Shown: positions 16,719-25,843, numbered from the stretch's first letter. The stretch is 64,000 nt of DNA from CAISIP01 sp031396205 (GCA_031396205.1 JANNKH010000086.1:1-64000), one strand, 5' to 3'. The notes: generated from the sequence alone by a model not told the origin. Numbers and translations: made by a program.

Positions 16719-17477
16719 TCAACCGCTTGCAGCCTGGCAAGCAGCGATGCAGGCCTCATCCGCAGGCGTCAGCTTGCCCAAAGCACGCGCGCGGGCGATC
16801 AGGTCCGGACGCAGCCGCTGGGTCAGGCGCAGGCTCTGATCGCGACGCCAGCGATCCACGTTGGCATGGTGGCCCGACAACAGGACTTCGGGTACGCCGG
16901 CCGCGTTCCAAACTTCGGGCCGCGTGTAATGTGGGCAATCCAGCAGGCCGTCCAAGGCTACATTGAAACTGTCTTGCTGGTGGCTGGTGGCGTCTCCCAA
17001 CACGCCCGGCTGCAGGCGGGCCACTGCATCGAGCATGGCCATCGCGGCGATCTCCCCGCCAGACAAGACAAAGTCTCCCAGGCTGATCTGCTCGTCGACA
17101 TGCGCATCGATAAAGCGCTGATCGACACCCTCGTATCGACCACATACCAAGATCGCCCCCGAACCAGAGGACCAGCGTTGCACCTGCGCATGATCAAGCA
17201 CCTGGCCGAGGGGGGAAAACAGCACTACCGGTACCCGCTCGGCGCGTTGGGCGCGAACCTGACCCAGGCACCGCATCAACGGCTCTGCCATCATGACCAT
17301 GCCGGGCCCCCCGCCAAAAGGGCGGTCGTCCACCCGCTGGTAATTGCCCTGCGCGAACTCCCGCGGGTTGGTAAAAACGACTTCCAGCATCCTGGACTCG
17401 AATGCGCGCCGGGTAACACCCAACTGCAAAAAGGGCTGAAAAATCTCAGGAAACAGGGTTACGACGTCAAAGCGCAT
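16719..17477 (-). CDS. trmD: tRNA (guanine-37-N1)-methyltransferase
   Basis: A 252-residue SPOUT methyltransferase that methylates G37 of tRNAs to keep the reading frame. It begins MRFDVVTLFPEIF and shows the AdoMet knot region with ILVCGRYEGVDQRFI and ISLGDFVLSGGEIAAM, plus RPFGGGPGMVM near residue 57. The ATG at 17477 is the conserved start; the frame is open a little further upstream into rimM. It follows rimM by 7 bp. Confidence 0.98.
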   Translation of the reverse strand: MRFDVVTLFPEIFQPFLQLGVTRRAFESRMLEVVFTNPREFAQGNYQRVDDRPFGGGPGMVMMAEPLMRCLGQVRAQRAERVPVVLFSPLGQVLDHAQVQRWSSGSGAILVCGRYEGVDQRFIDAHVDEQISLGDFVLSGGEIAAMAMLDAVARLQPGVLGDATSHQQDSFNVALDGLLDCPHYTRPEVWNAAGVPEVLLSGHHANVDRWRRDQSLRLTQRLRPDLIARARALGKLTPADEACIAACQAASG

Positions 17478-17484
17478 AACGTGC

Positions 17485-18048
17485 TCAATAGTCGGCCTGC
17501 CAATCAACGGTAATGCGCTTGCCCTCGAGATCCACCGCGTCAACAAACGCGGCGACAAACGGAATCATGCGTTCCTGCATTGTGTCGCCCACTGGGTATT
17601 GCAACACCATTACCGTCTGCGCTGCGGCTCGCAACAGTTCGCTCACCGTTCCCAGCAACTCGCCTTGCCGATTGACCACAACCAGGCCAATCAGGTCGAC
17701 CCAATAGTATTCGTCTGACGTTGTGGTCGGAAAACTGGAACGTGGAACAAACACCCGCGCACCTCGCAGCGACTGGGCCGCGTCACGGTCGTCCACGCCA
17801 TCGGCCTGGGCAACCACGCCACCTGCATGCTCCTTCGCTTCGCGCACCCGCAACAGCAAGGTTCCGTCGAAAGGCCGAGGACCTTTTTCGGGCGGCCGCA
17901 AATACCAAAGCTTGGAGGAGAACAGCGCTTCCGGGTCCGGACTAAAGGGCACGACCTTCAACCACCCCCGGATGCCCCAGGCATCACCCAGCCGCGCTAC
18001 CTCGATGGCGTCGGCGGGCAGGTCGGCAATGTCAAGTTGAAATGCCAT
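17485..18048 (-). CDS. rimM: Ribosome maturation factor RimM
   Basis: A 187-residue 16S rRNA processing factor that binds S19 during 30S assembly. The N-terminal beta-barrel shows IEVARLGDAWGIRGWLKV near residues 15-32, and the PRC-barrel C-terminal half shows EYYWVDLIGLVVVN and MIPFVAAFVDAVDLEGKRITVDW. The start at 18048 (MAFQLDIADL) gives the usual length. It is the second gene in the rpsP operon, 52 bp after rpsP. Confidence 0.97.
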   Translation of the reverse strand: MAFQLDIADLPADAIEVARLGDAWGIRGWLKVVPFSPDPEALFSSKLWYLRPPEKGPRPFDGTLLLRVREAKEHAGGVVAQADGVDDRDAAQSLRGARVFVPRSSFPTTTSDEYYWVDLIGLVVVNRQGELLGTVSELLRAAAQTVMVLQYPVGDTMQERMIPFVAAFVDAVDLEGKRITVDWQADY

Positions 18049-18100
18049 CGGATGCCCGACCGGAATCCGCGCCCGGACGCGATCAGTGCCGAAAAGGGCT

Positions 18101-18352
18101 TTAAGCCGCCTTTTTGGCAGCTTGCGCCAGCAAGCGCTCGACCGTGGGGGAAGCCGTTGCGCCAACGCTCTTCCAATAGGTCATACGGTCTTGCGCGATG
18201 CGAATACTTTCTTCGTTAGCTGTGGCGATTGGATTGTAAAAACCGATTCGCTCAATAAAACGGCCATCACGCCGAGTACGCTTATCAGCTACCACAATGT
18301 TGAAAAACGGGCGGGCCTTGGCACCACCACGGGAAAGTCGAATGACGACCAT
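18101..18352 (-). CDS. rpsP: 30S ribosomal protein S16
   Basis: An 83-residue protein beginning MVVIRLSRGGAKARPFF, with NIVVADKRTRRDGRFIERIGFYNP and a tail ending in lysines and alanines, all typical of S16. The sequence GAAGGATAAATC precedes the ATG. It opens the rpsP-rimM-trmD-rplS operon. Confidence 0.98.
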   Translation of the reverse strand: MVVIRLSRGGAKARPFFNIVVADKRTRRDGRFIERIGFYNPIATANEESIRIAQDRMTYWKSVGATASPTVERLLAQAAKKAA

Positions 18353-18454
18353 GATTTATCCTTCGGGGGGCGGCAGAAATTGCTTTCTACCAGTATTTCG
18401 GCGCTGAGACACGTAACATGGCCAACCGGCCAGCAACACGCTGAAAAGCCCATG

Positions 18455-18460
18455 AGTATA
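18455..18460 (-). promoter_or_regulatory. -10 element of the rpsP operon promoter
   Basis: On the minus strand the extended sequence GTTATATACT includes TATACT at 18455-18460, about 105 bp before the rpsP start. The -35 region is weak. The rest of 18353-18616 shows no gene and holds the promoters of rpsP and of the divergent TM2 gene. Confidence 0.45.
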
Positions 18461-18616
18461 TAACGGCTGTTCCCCAGAATACCGGCGTACCAGTGAAGCG
18501 CTCGGGCGGCTCCCTCATTCGGGCGCCAAACAACGGACCGATCCAGCCTGTCTAAGGTCGCAAATGCAGCCTGTGGGCAAACCACAGTCAACCAAACGAG
18601 TCAAGGTTCCCGAGTC

Positions 18617-19051
18617 ATGAAAAACAAGACCCTGGCCACCTGGATCGCCCTGCTCGGCGGTCCGCTTGGCTTGCATCGCTTCTATCTGCACGGCTGGCGT
18701 GACTTGCCTGGCTGGTTGCTGCCATTGCCCAGCCTTCTTGGGGTGCTCGGCGTCCTGCGGGCACGGCAATTCGGCGTCGATGATCAACTCAGTTGGATCC
18801 TGATTCCATTGCTGGGGTTTTCCATCGCAGGATGCGCGCTGACCGCGATCGTCTACGGACTGAGCGAGCGGCAGAAATGGAACTTCCGATTCAACTCCGC
18901 GTCCGATTCGATGGCGACTGCAGGCGGTACCAATGGACTGACCATCCTTGGGGTTGTGTCCGCCATGCTGACAGGCACGACGGCACTCGTGGCCTCACTG
19001 GCGTACTGCTTCCAACACCTATTTGAATACCAAGCATTGAAGTTGGGCTGA
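18617..19051 (+). CDS. TM2-domain-like membrane protein
   Basis: A 144-residue protein with four likely membrane segments. The N-terminal half resembles the TM2 domain: KNKTLATWIALLGGPLGLHRFYLHGW near residues 2-27, with the characteristic G-x-HRFYL motif and a following hydrophobic segment. TM2 proteins are widespread and mostly uncharacterised; many occur in secretory or regulatory contexts. It is convergent with acnB and divergent from rpsP, so it appears to be a single-gene unit. Confidence 0.75.
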   Translation: MKNKTLATWIALLGGPLGLHRFYLHGWRDLPGWLLPLPSLLGVLGVLRARQFGVDDQLSWILIPLLGFSIAGCALTAIVYGLSERQKWNFRFNSASDSMATAGGTNGLTILGVVSAMLTGTTALVASLAYCFQHLFEYQALKLG

Positions 19052-19112
19052 ATCCGGGCGCGGCCGCCTGAGGTCGGCAGCCACACCAGGCGATACAAGC
19101 TTGCAGTACCGA

Positions 19113-21722
19113 TCAGGCCGGCGTGCTTTCCTTCACCGTCGCGGCCGCATTGGTAAATTCTTCGATCCGATCGAAATTCAGGTATTTGTAAATCGTGTCG
19201 CTGGCGGCTGTCAGCACGCCCATGTCAGCCATGTATTCCTCCTTGGTCGGAATACGCCCGAGTTTGGAACAAATCGCCGCAAGTTCCGCGGAACCCAGAT
19301 ACACATTGGCGTTCTTGCCCAGCCGGTTGGGAAAGTTGCGCGTCGAGGTGCTGAACACTGTCGCGCCTTCCTTGACCTGGGCCTGGTTTCCCATGCACAG
19401 GCTGCAACCCGGCATTTCCATGCGCGCGCCAGCCGAACCCAGAACACCGTAGTGCCCTTCTTCCGTCAATTGCTTGGCATCCATCTTGGTTGGTGGTGCC
19501 ATCCACAATTTGACCGGGATATCGCGCTTGTTTTCCAGCAACTTGGAGGCAGCCCGGAAATGACCGATGTTGGTCATGCAACTGCCAATGAAAACCTCGT
19601 CGATAGTTGCCCCTGCGACTTCGCCAAGGGTCTTGACATCGTCCGGATCGTTCGGGCAGGCCACGACCGGCTCGTGCACATCGGCCAGGTCAATCTCGAT
19701 GACGGCTGCGTATTCGGCGTCGGCGTCCGCCTTCATCAACACCGGATTCGCCAGCCACGCCTCCATCGCCATGATGCGCCGCTCGATGGTTCGCGCGTCA
19801 GAGTATCCGGTGGCTATCATCCATTTGAGCATGGTGATATTGCTGTTGATGTACTCCATGATCGGAGCCTTGTCCAGGTGCACGGTGCAACCGGCCGCCG
19901 AACGCTCGGCCGAAGCGTCGCTGAGCTCAAACGCCTGTTCGACCTTCAGGTCAGGCAGCCCTTCGATCTCGAGAATCCGCCCAGAGAAGATGTTCTTCTT
20001 GCCCTGCTTGGCAACGGTCAGCAGCCCCGCACGAATTGCATACAGCGGGATCGCATTGACGAGATCGCGCAGTGTGACGCCTGGCCGCAACTGGCCCTTG
20101 AAACGCACCAACACACTTTCGGGCATGTCCAGCGGCATCACGCCGGTCGCTGCGCCAAAGGCGACCAGGCCCGAGCCTGCCGGAAAACTGATGCCGATCG
20201 GAAAGCGGGTGTGGCTATCACCGCCAGTACCCACCGTGTCGGGCATCAACATGCGGTTGAGCCAGCTGTGGATGATGCCGTCACCCGGGCGCAGGCTGAT
20301 GCCACCGCGGTTGCTGATGAACTGCGGCAGTTCATGGTGCATCTTGACGTCCACCGGCTTTGGATAGGCCGCGGTATGGCAGAAGGACTGCATTACCAGG
20401 TCGGCGCTAAACCCCAGACAAGCAAGGTCCTTGAGTTCGTCCCGCGTCATTGGACCGGTCGTGTCCTGCGATCCCACCGATGTCATCCGGGGCTCGCAGT
20501 AGGTACCTGGACGCACGCCCTGTCCTTGCGGCAACCCAACTGCGCGGCCGACCATTTTCTGGGCCAGTGTGAAACCAGCCTTGCTGCCAGCCGGGTTCTG
20601 CGGCAATCGGAACAGCGTGCTAGGCGGCAGGCCCAGCGCCTCGCGCGCCTTGGAAGTCAACCCCCGCCCGATGATCAGCGGGATCCGTCCGCCCGCGCGG
20701 ACCTCGTCGAACAAAACTTCGCTCTTGAGCTTGAACTCGGCAATCACCTTGCCGCTCTTCAGCGCCTGGCCATCGTAGGGCCGCAGCTCGACCACATCGC
20801 CCATCTCCATCCGGCTCACGTCGAGTTCGATCGGCAGCGCACCGGAATCCTCCATCGTGTTGTAGAAGATCGGTGCGATCTTGCTACCCAGGCATACGCC
20901 GCCAAATCGTTTGTTCGGCACAAAGGGAATGTCTTCTCCCGTGAACCACAGCACAGAGTTGGTTGCCGATTTGCGGCTCGATCCAGTGCCAACGACATCG
21001 CCGACATAGGCCACCAGGTTGCCGCGCGCACGCAAATCCTCTATAAATTTCACGGGGCCGCGTTTACCGTCCTGCTCGGGCGTGACGCCGGGTCGGGCAT
21101 TCTTGTGCATGGCCAGTGCATGCAGTGGGATGTCAGGTCGGCTCCAGGCATCGGGTGCCGGCGACAAATCGTCCGTGTTGATCTCACCAGCCACCTTGAA
21201 TATGCTGACCGTGATGCTCTTGGGAACTTCAGGTCTGCTGGTAAACCACTCGCCGTCGGCCCAACTCTGCAGCACGGCCTTGGCGTGCTCGTTGCCCTTG
21301 TCCGCCTTTTCCTTCACGTCATGAAACTGGTCGAACATCAACAAGGTCTTCTTGAGACCTTCGGCCGCGACTGTGGCGACTGCCGCGTCGTCGAGCAGAT
21401 CGACCAATGGGCTGATGTTGTAGCCACCCAGCATCGTACCCAGCAGTTCGGTCGCCCGCTCACGGCCGATCAGTGCGCACTTCTCGCTGCCATGTGCCAC
21501 GGCCGCCAGATAGCTGGCCTTGACCTTGGCTGCGTCATCGACACCGGCGGGCACCCGATGGGCCAACAGTTCGATCAATTCGTCGCCCTCGCCGGACGAT
21601 ACGTCGCCGCTGAACTTCTTGAGCAACTCCACCAGTTCGGCCACCTGGGCAGCTGACAGGGGCAGGGGCGGGATTCCGAGCGCAGCGCGTTCTGCGACGT
21701 GGGAGCGATAGGCTTGCAACAT
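19113..21722 (-). CDS. acnB: Aconitate hydratase B
   Basis: An 869-residue enzyme, the usual AcnB size, interconverting citrate and isocitrate with a [4Fe-4S] cluster. The N-terminal HEAT-like domain begins MLQAYRSHVAERAA. The swivel domain follows, with GTGSSRKSATNSV. Cluster-ligand regions include FIGSCMTNIGHFRAA and GCSLCMGNQAQV near the C-terminus. It is the last gene of a leftward mdh-lyase-periplasmic protein-acnB run, 57 bp after its neighbour, and ends convergent with the TM2 gene. Confidence 0.98.
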   Translation of the reverse strand: MLQAYRSHVAERAALGIPPLPLSAAQVAELVELLKKFSGDVSSGEGDELIELLAHRVPAGVDDAAKVKASYLAAVAHGSEKCALIGRERATELLGTMLGGYNISPLVDLLDDAAVATVAAEGLKKTLLMFDQFHDVKEKADKGNEHAKAVLQSWADGEWFTSRPEVPKSITVSIFKVAGEINTDDLSPAPDAWSRPDIPLHALAMHKNARPGVTPEQDGKRGPVKFIEDLRARGNLVAYVGDVVGTGSSRKSATNSVLWFTGEDIPFVPNKRFGGVCLGSKIAPIFYNTMEDSGALPIELDVSRMEMGDVVELRPYDGQALKSGKVIAEFKLKSEVLFDEVRAGGRIPLIIGRGLTSKAREALGLPPSTLFRLPQNPAGSKAGFTLAQKMVGRAVGLPQGQGVRPGTYCEPRMTSVGSQDTTGPMTRDELKDLACLGFSADLVMQSFCHTAAYPKPVDVKMHHELPQFISNRGGISLRPGDGIIHSWLNRMLMPDTVGTGGDSHTRFPIGISFPAGSGLVAFGAATGVMPLDMPESVLVRFKGQLRPGVTLRDLVNAIPLYAIRAGLLTVAKQGKKNIFSGRILEIEGLPDLKVEQAFELSDASAERSAAGCTVHLDKAPIMEYINSNITMLKWMIATGYSDARTIERRIMAMEAWLANPVLMKADADAEYAAVIEIDLADVHEPVVACPNDPDDVKTLGEVAGATIDEVFIGSCMTNIGHFRAASKLLENKRDIPVKLWMAPPTKMDAKQLTEEGHYGVLGSAGARMEMPGCSLCMGNQAQVKEGATVFSTSTRNFPNRLGKNANVYLGSAELAAICSKLGRIPTKEEYMADMGVLTAASDTIYKYLNFDRIEEFTNAAATVKESTPA

Positions 21723-21779
21723 GTATTTTTCTCCTGGTTGACTGACTCAGTGCTGCGGATCCAGTTACGGTCCGACGAC

Positions 21780-22220
21780 TTATTTCTTCACCACATCGGT
21801 GGCAGGCTGTTCGTCGAGCACGCTCAACGGCGGGTTCTTGCGCATTTCTTCGGCTACTTGCAGTTGCACCGCGCTCTTGCATTCATCCGCCATGCGCTTT
21901 CCCTGCTTCTGGTTCATCAACATGGATTTGTTGGCCAGCTGAAGCCAGACGATGCCGGCTCCCTTGTCCTCCAGGCGCACGGCACCCGTCGTGGTGAGTT
22001 CGGGGGACAAACGGTATCTGGCCTTGCCGATACGCAGATTGAAATAGCCGACATCTCCAGTATCTGGGTCCAGTACAACAGTCTGACCCAGTTCGCACGG
22101 CAAAGTGCCGACATGTACCAATACCGCAACCTCGAGATGGGCGGCAGACAACGGCACCGCCTGCGCCAGCGCGGGTCCGGCGCCGAGGATCGACATGACA
22201 AGGCCAACAAGCGTCTTCAT
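21780..22220 (-). CDS. Periplasmic hypothetical protein between the mdh-linked lyase gene and acnB
   Basis: A 146-residue protein with a signal peptide (MKTLVGLVMSILGAGPALAQ, cleavage after about residue 19). The mature part has LEVAVLVHVGTLPCELG, GYFNLRIGKARYRLSP, then TTTGAVRLEDKGAG and VWLQLANKSMLMNQK. I recall similar unnamed proteins next to aconitase and malate dehydrogenase genes in Comamonadaceae. Two cysteines could form a disulphide. No catalytic motif is visible. It lies 30 bp after the lyase gene and 57 bp before acnB in the same direction, so it is probably cotranscribed. Confidence 0.8.
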   Translation of the reverse strand: MKTLVGLVMSILGAGPALAQAVPLSAAHLEVAVLVHVGTLPCELGQTVVLDPDTGDVGYFNLRIGKARYRLSPELTTTGAVRLEDKGAGIVWLQLANKSMLMNQKQGKRMADECKSAVQLQVAEEMRKNPPLSVLDEQPATDVVKK

Positions 22221-22250
22221 GATTGGTATCCTCGCTGGAGTAAATCCACA

Positions 22251-23285
22251 TTATTGCAACGAAGCCGCAAAGTGTCGTCGCGCTGCTTGCGGCAAGGCCT
22301 GACCTGTGCGATGCGCTCGCTCCAGGATCTGCCAGTAGAGCCGGTAGCTGGCCCGGTCATGCAGTCGGCCCTGGTGGTCGATCGGTGCCCATTGCGCTGC
22401 CTGGGCCCGATCGATGATCTCCGCTGCCAGGTCGATGTCCGCTTCGGTCGGCGCGAATGCCGCCAGTATCGGCCGAATCTGGTCCGGATGAATGCTCCAC
22501 ATGCGCGTGAAGCCCATCTGGCTGGCCGCGATCCGGGCCGCCCTTTCGACGGCGGTGACATCCCGAAACTCGGTCACGACGCAATGCGACGGCGTCTTGC
22601 CATGCGCGTGGCAGGCCGATGCGATCTCCAGTTTCGCGCGCACCACCAGCGGATGTGAGAACTGTCCGGCGCCTGACATGCCTTGGGCCGCTATTGCGCC
22701 GCCGTGGGCCGACACAAAGTCCATCAAGCCAAAGCTGATCGATTGCACGCGGGGATGCGCCGCGATATCAAAGGCCCGGTGAATGGCGGCCGGCGACTCC
22801 AGCAGCACATGCAGCGGCAACGCCCGAATGGCCTGATCGCCCGACGCCTGGTCGACCGCAGCCGCAGCACGATCGACGTCGGACACCGACTCAACCTTGG
22901 GCACCATCAGGTGGCACAGCCACGATCCGGCCCCGCCGACGATGATGCCGATATCCTGGTCGAACGCCGGATGGGTCACCGGATGAACCCGAACCGCGAT
23001 TCGCGGCGGTACCGCCATCGTGCCCGGATCGGCTGTCATGTGCGTTGCCGCATCTCGAATCAGTTCGACGACCAGATCAGCATGCGCGCGCTCTTCTCCG
23101 ATCGGGGCGCCGTCCTCGCAATCGAGCGTGACATCGAAGACACAGGCGCCAAATTCGGCTGTCAGCTCCCGTTGCAGCGCCAGGCTCTTGCGCATGCGCG
23201 CCGGAACCCCGCTGTAGTGGTCGCAGACCGGTAGCGTGCCCGAACCAGCCTGGGCTCCGAGCAGGACATCGCGCGGGTGCTGCAC
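22251..23285 (-). CDS. HpcH/HpaI aldolase or citrate-lyase-family CoA ester lyase
   Basis: A 344-residue TIM-barrel protein of the CitE/malyl-CoA lyase superfamily. Visible features are FDVTLDCEDGAPIGEERAHA near residue 55 (acidic metal-ligand region), RIAVRVHPVTHP near 95, MVPKVES near 130, LLESPAAIHRAF near 160 and ISFGLMDFVSAHG near 180. The mdh gene ends 3 bp before its start, so the two are in one transcript. It may cleave malyl-CoA or citramalyl-CoA; the substrate cannot be decided from sequence. It lies inside a TCA cluster, which suggests a link to C4 or C5 acid metabolism. Confidence 0.85.
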   Translation of the reverse strand: MQHPRDVLLGAQAGSGTLPVCDHYSGVPARMRKSLALQRELTAEFGACVFDVTLDCEDGAPIGEERAHADLVVELIRDAATHMTADPGTMAVPPRIAVRVHPVTHPAFDQDIGIIVGGAGSWLCHLMVPKVESVSDVDRAAAAVDQASGDQAIRALPLHVLLESPAAIHRAFDIAAHPRVQSISFGLMDFVSAHGGAIAAQGMSGAGQFSHPLVVRAKLEIASACHAHGKTPSHCVVTEFRDVTAVERAARIAASQMGFTRMWSIHPDQIRPILAAFAPTEADIDLAAEIIDRAQAAQWAPIDHQGRLHDRASYRLYWQILERAHRTGQALPQAARRHFAASLQ

Positions 23286-23288
23286 GGC

Positions 23289-24275
23289 CTACAACAAATG
23301 GGCCACGCCTGCTTGCTCATCCTGCAGTTCCTTGAGCGTCTTGTTGATGCATTCCTGGCTGAAAGCGTCGATCTCCAGGCCCTCGATCAGTTTGTATTCG
23401 CCAGCCTCGCAGGTGACGGCAAATCCGAATATGGTGTCCTTCGGGATGCCATATTGACCATCCGACGCAATCCCCATGGTCACCCATTTGCCGCCAGTGC
23501 CCACGGCCCAGTCGTGCATGTGATCGATCGCCGCATTGGCCGCCGAGGCGGCCGACGAAACGCCGCGTGCCGCGATGATGGCAGCCCCCCGTTTGCCGAC
23601 CGTGGGCAGAAACGTGTTTGCATTCCAGTTCTGATCGTTGATCATCTCCTTGACGCTCTGCCCCTTGATCGTCGCAAACCGGTAGTCGGCATACATGGTC
23701 GGCGAATGATTACCCCAAACCACCAGTTTCTCGATGTCCGAGACAGCCTTGCCGGTCTTGGCAGCGATCTGGCTCAGCGCCCGGTTGTGATCCAGGCGCA
23801 GCATCGCGGTGAAATTGCGCCGGGGCAGGTCCGGCGCGCTCTTCATGGCAATGTAGGCGTTGGTGTTGGCAGGATTTCCGACGACCAGCACCTTCACATT
23901 ACGGCTGGCCACGGCATTGAGCGCCTTGCCCTGGGCGGTGAAAATCTGCGCGTTGGCCGCCAGCAAGTCGGCACGCTCCATGCCCGGTCCGCGTGGACGG
24001 GCTCCGACCAGCAGTGCATAGTCGGTGTCCTTGAACGCCTGCATCGGATCGCCATGTGCCTGCATCCCGGCCAGCAGCGGAAACGCGCAATCGTCAAGTT
24101 CCATCATCACACCCTTGAGTGCGTTCTGCGCCTTCTCGTCCGGGATCTCCAGCAGCTGCAAGATCACCGGCTGATCGGGCCCCATCATCGCTCCACTGGC
24201 AATTCGAAACAGCAGCGCATATCCGATTTGACCAGCGGCACCGGTGACGGCTACGCGAACAGGTTGTTTATTCAT
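23289..24275 (-). CDS. mdh: Malate dehydrogenase
   Basis: A 328-residue NAD-dependent malate dehydrogenase of the beta-proteobacterial type. The Rossmann motif is VAVTGAAGQIGYALLF (residues 8-23), NAD/substrate loop residues include ARPRGPGMERADLL near 90, and the catalytic histidine region is VWGNHSPTMYADYRF near 187. It starts divergently from gntR. A lyase gene follows 3 bp downstream on the same strand. Confidence 0.98.
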   Translation of the reverse strand: MNKQPVRVAVTGAAGQIGYALLFRIASGAMMGPDQPVILQLLEIPDEKAQNALKGVMMELDDCAFPLLAGMQAHGDPMQAFKDTDYALLVGARPRGPGMERADLLAANAQIFTAQGKALNAVASRNVKVLVVGNPANTNAYIAMKSAPDLPRRNFTAMLRLDHNRALSQIAAKTGKAVSDIEKLVVWGNHSPTMYADYRFATIKGQSVKEMINDQNWNANTFLPTVGKRGAAIIAARGVSSAASAANAAIDHMHDWAVGTGGKWVTMGIASDGQYGIPKDTIFGFAVTCEAGEYKLIEGLEIDAFSQECINKTLKELQDEQAGVAHLL

Positions 24276-24356
24276 GGCCAGGACTCCAAAAAAAGTGAGA
24301 AAGACCGAAAGGGACGACAGGCCCGTGAACGCGCTTGCCGATCCAAAAGCCTTGGA

Positions 24357-24386
24357 AGTTTACCGTCGAATGCAGCGCCTCGTCAA
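24357..24386 (-). promoter_or_regulatory. Probable promoter of the mdh-acnB run
   Basis: On the minus strand TTGACG (24381-24386) and TAAACT (24357-24362) are 18 bp apart, 82 bp before the mdh start. The palindrome at 24398-24409 lies 12 bp upstream of the -35 hexamer. Confidence 0.45.
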
Positions 24387-24389
24387 TTT

Positions 24390-24409
24390 GTCTTATGTCT
24401 TATATAAGA
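24390..24409. promoter_or_regulatory. Palindromic operator candidate between mdh and gntR
   Basis: TCTTATATAAGA at 24398-24409 is a perfect 12-bp palindrome. GTCTTAT occurs twice in tandem at 24390-24403, overlapping it. The site lies in the divergent region between mdh and the GntR regulator, where such a regulator would bind. That it is the operator is inference. A partial half-site (TATAAGA) also lies just before sdhC. Confidence 0.5.
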
Positions 24410-24465
24410 TATCATTCGACCATTCGTCCTCTGGGGCCCTCGCCTGGCTGGCGCCTCTTACGAAC

Positions 24466-25257
24466 ATGCAATCCACCACCGCCTCCGTCAGCGCCGATCC
24501 ATCGCGCATTCCCGCTGCAAGCAGCCCAGGGACCCCCGCATTCAGCCCGCTGTACCAGCAGATCAAGGAGCTCATCCTCAAGAGCTTGCAGGCGGGCGAA
24601 TGGAAACCCGGGGAGGCGATTCCCAGCGAAATGGACCTCGCAGCCCGATTTCGGGTCAGCCAGGGCACGGTGCGCAAGGCGATCGACGAACTGGCCGCAG
24701 ACCACCTGCTGGTGCGCCGGCAGGGAAAAGGCACCTTCGTTGCGACACACGCCGAGCAGCATGTGCAGTACCGTTTCCTCAAACTGGTCCCGGACGCCGG
24801 AAATGCCAACAGCGAGGGGCCCGCCCAGCGCGTGATCATCGACTGCCGGCGTTTGCGGGCGACCGCGGAAGTAGCGCGCGCATTGTCACTGCGAACCGGG
24901 GACGCCGTGCTGCAGGTCAGGCGGGTACTGTCGTTCGCAGGCGAGCCGACGATCCTGGAGGACATCTGGCTCCCTGGCGGGCCGTTCAAGGGGCTGACGG
25001 CCGAGCGACTCGGCGCCTACGATGGCCCGATGTATGCATTGTTCGAGACCGAATTCGGCGTGCGCATGGTGCGCGCGCAAGAGCAGATCAGGGCCGTTTT
25101 GCCGGACCGTGAACAATGTTCCCTGCTGGCCGTGACACCCAATACACCCTTGCTCAGCGTCGAGCGGGTGGCATTCACCTATGATGGCAAGGCGATGGAA
25201 ATGCGCCGCGGCCTGTACCGCACTGACAAGCACTACTACCGTAACGACCTTCAGTAG
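24466..25257 (+). CDS. GntR/HutC-family transcriptional regulator of the TCA cluster
   Basis: A 263-residue regulator with a winged helix-turn-helix at residues 25-95 (SPLYQQIKELILKSL, then IPSEMDLAARFRVSQGTVRKAIDEL and RRQGKGTFV) and a C-terminal UTRA-type ligand domain (residues 115-255, with LLSVERVAFTYDGKAME). UTRA domains bind small metabolites. Its gene lies between a leftward mdh run and the rightward sdhCDAB-sdhE-gltA run, so it probably controls one or both in response to a TCA-related metabolite; this is inference. The ATG at 24466 fits; the frame is open upstream. Confidence 0.88.
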   Translation: MQSTTASVSADPSRIPAASSPGTPAFSPLYQQIKELILKSLQAGEWKPGEAIPSEMDLAARFRVSQGTVRKAIDELAADHLLVRRQGKGTFVATHAEQHVQYRFLKLVPDAGNANSEGPAQRVIIDCRRLRATAEVARALSLRTGDAVLQVRRVLSFAGEPTILEDIWLPGGPFKGLTAERLGAYDGPMYALFETEFGVRMVRAQEQIRAVLPDREQCSLLAVTPNTPLLSVERVAFTYDGKAMEMRRGLYRTDKHYYRNDLQ

Positions 25258-25396
25258 ACCCCGCTGGCGGCGCCAATTTGCCCGGATCTCCGTCGGGCCA
25301 TCGGCGCAAGCGCGGAGTCAGGTCCGCGGGTTCGAATAGAATTTTTCCAATGTTGCGCCGCGTCATGACAATCATGGACCACTATAAGAACGACCT

Positions 25397-25843
25397 ATGA
25401 ACGAACTGGACACCGCCCAGCGCGCCAAGCGCCCCACGTTCCGCAATATCAACGCCTTGACGGATCTGCCCAGCTACAGACTTCCGCTGGCAGGCCTGGT
25501 GTCCATCCTGCACCGGATCAGCGGAGCGCTGATGTTTGTGTTGCTGCCGTTCATCATCTGGATGTTCGACATGTCGGTTTCGTCGGAAATATCTTTCGCC
25601 CGCTTTACCGGTGTGTTCTCGAATGGTGCCGGTATGTTCCCCGGCTGGTTGTTCAAATTGGTGGTGCTGGCGCTGATCTGGGCCTATCTGCACCACCTGA
25701 TCGCTGGCCTGAGACACCTCTGGATGGATGTGAGTCATGACGCCGTCAGCAAGGAGTTTGGCAAACGATCCGCTGCGATCACCCTTGTGCTGAGCATCGC
25801 GCTGACCCTGATTTTCGGCGCCAAGCTGTTTGGCATCTATTGA
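25397..25843 (+). CDS. sdhC: Succinate dehydrogenase cytochrome b556 subunit
   Basis: A 148-residue membrane anchor of complex II with three transmembrane segments. RPTFRNINAL opens the family motif; SILHRISG near residue 36 contains Ser and Arg of the quinone site; HHLIAGLRHLWMD near 97 contains the haem-ligand histidine. It transfers electrons from SdhB to ubiquinone with SdhD. It is the first gene of sdhCDAB, 139 bp after gntR. The ATG has no strong Shine-Dalgarno sequence. Confidence 0.97.
   Translation: MNELDTAQRAKRPTFRNINALTDLPSYRLPLAGLVSILHRISGALMFVLLPFIIWMFDMSVSSEISFARFTGVFSNGAGMFPGWLFKLVVLALIWAYLHHLIAGLRHLWMDVSHDAVSKEFGKRSAAITLVLSIALTLIFGAKLFGIY

Noticed and set aside
19101..21656. 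Open plus-strand frame of about 850 codons opposite acnB
   Set aside because: It is antisense to a clear aconitase with conserved motifs; its product has no recognisable family and reflects GC-rich codon bias.
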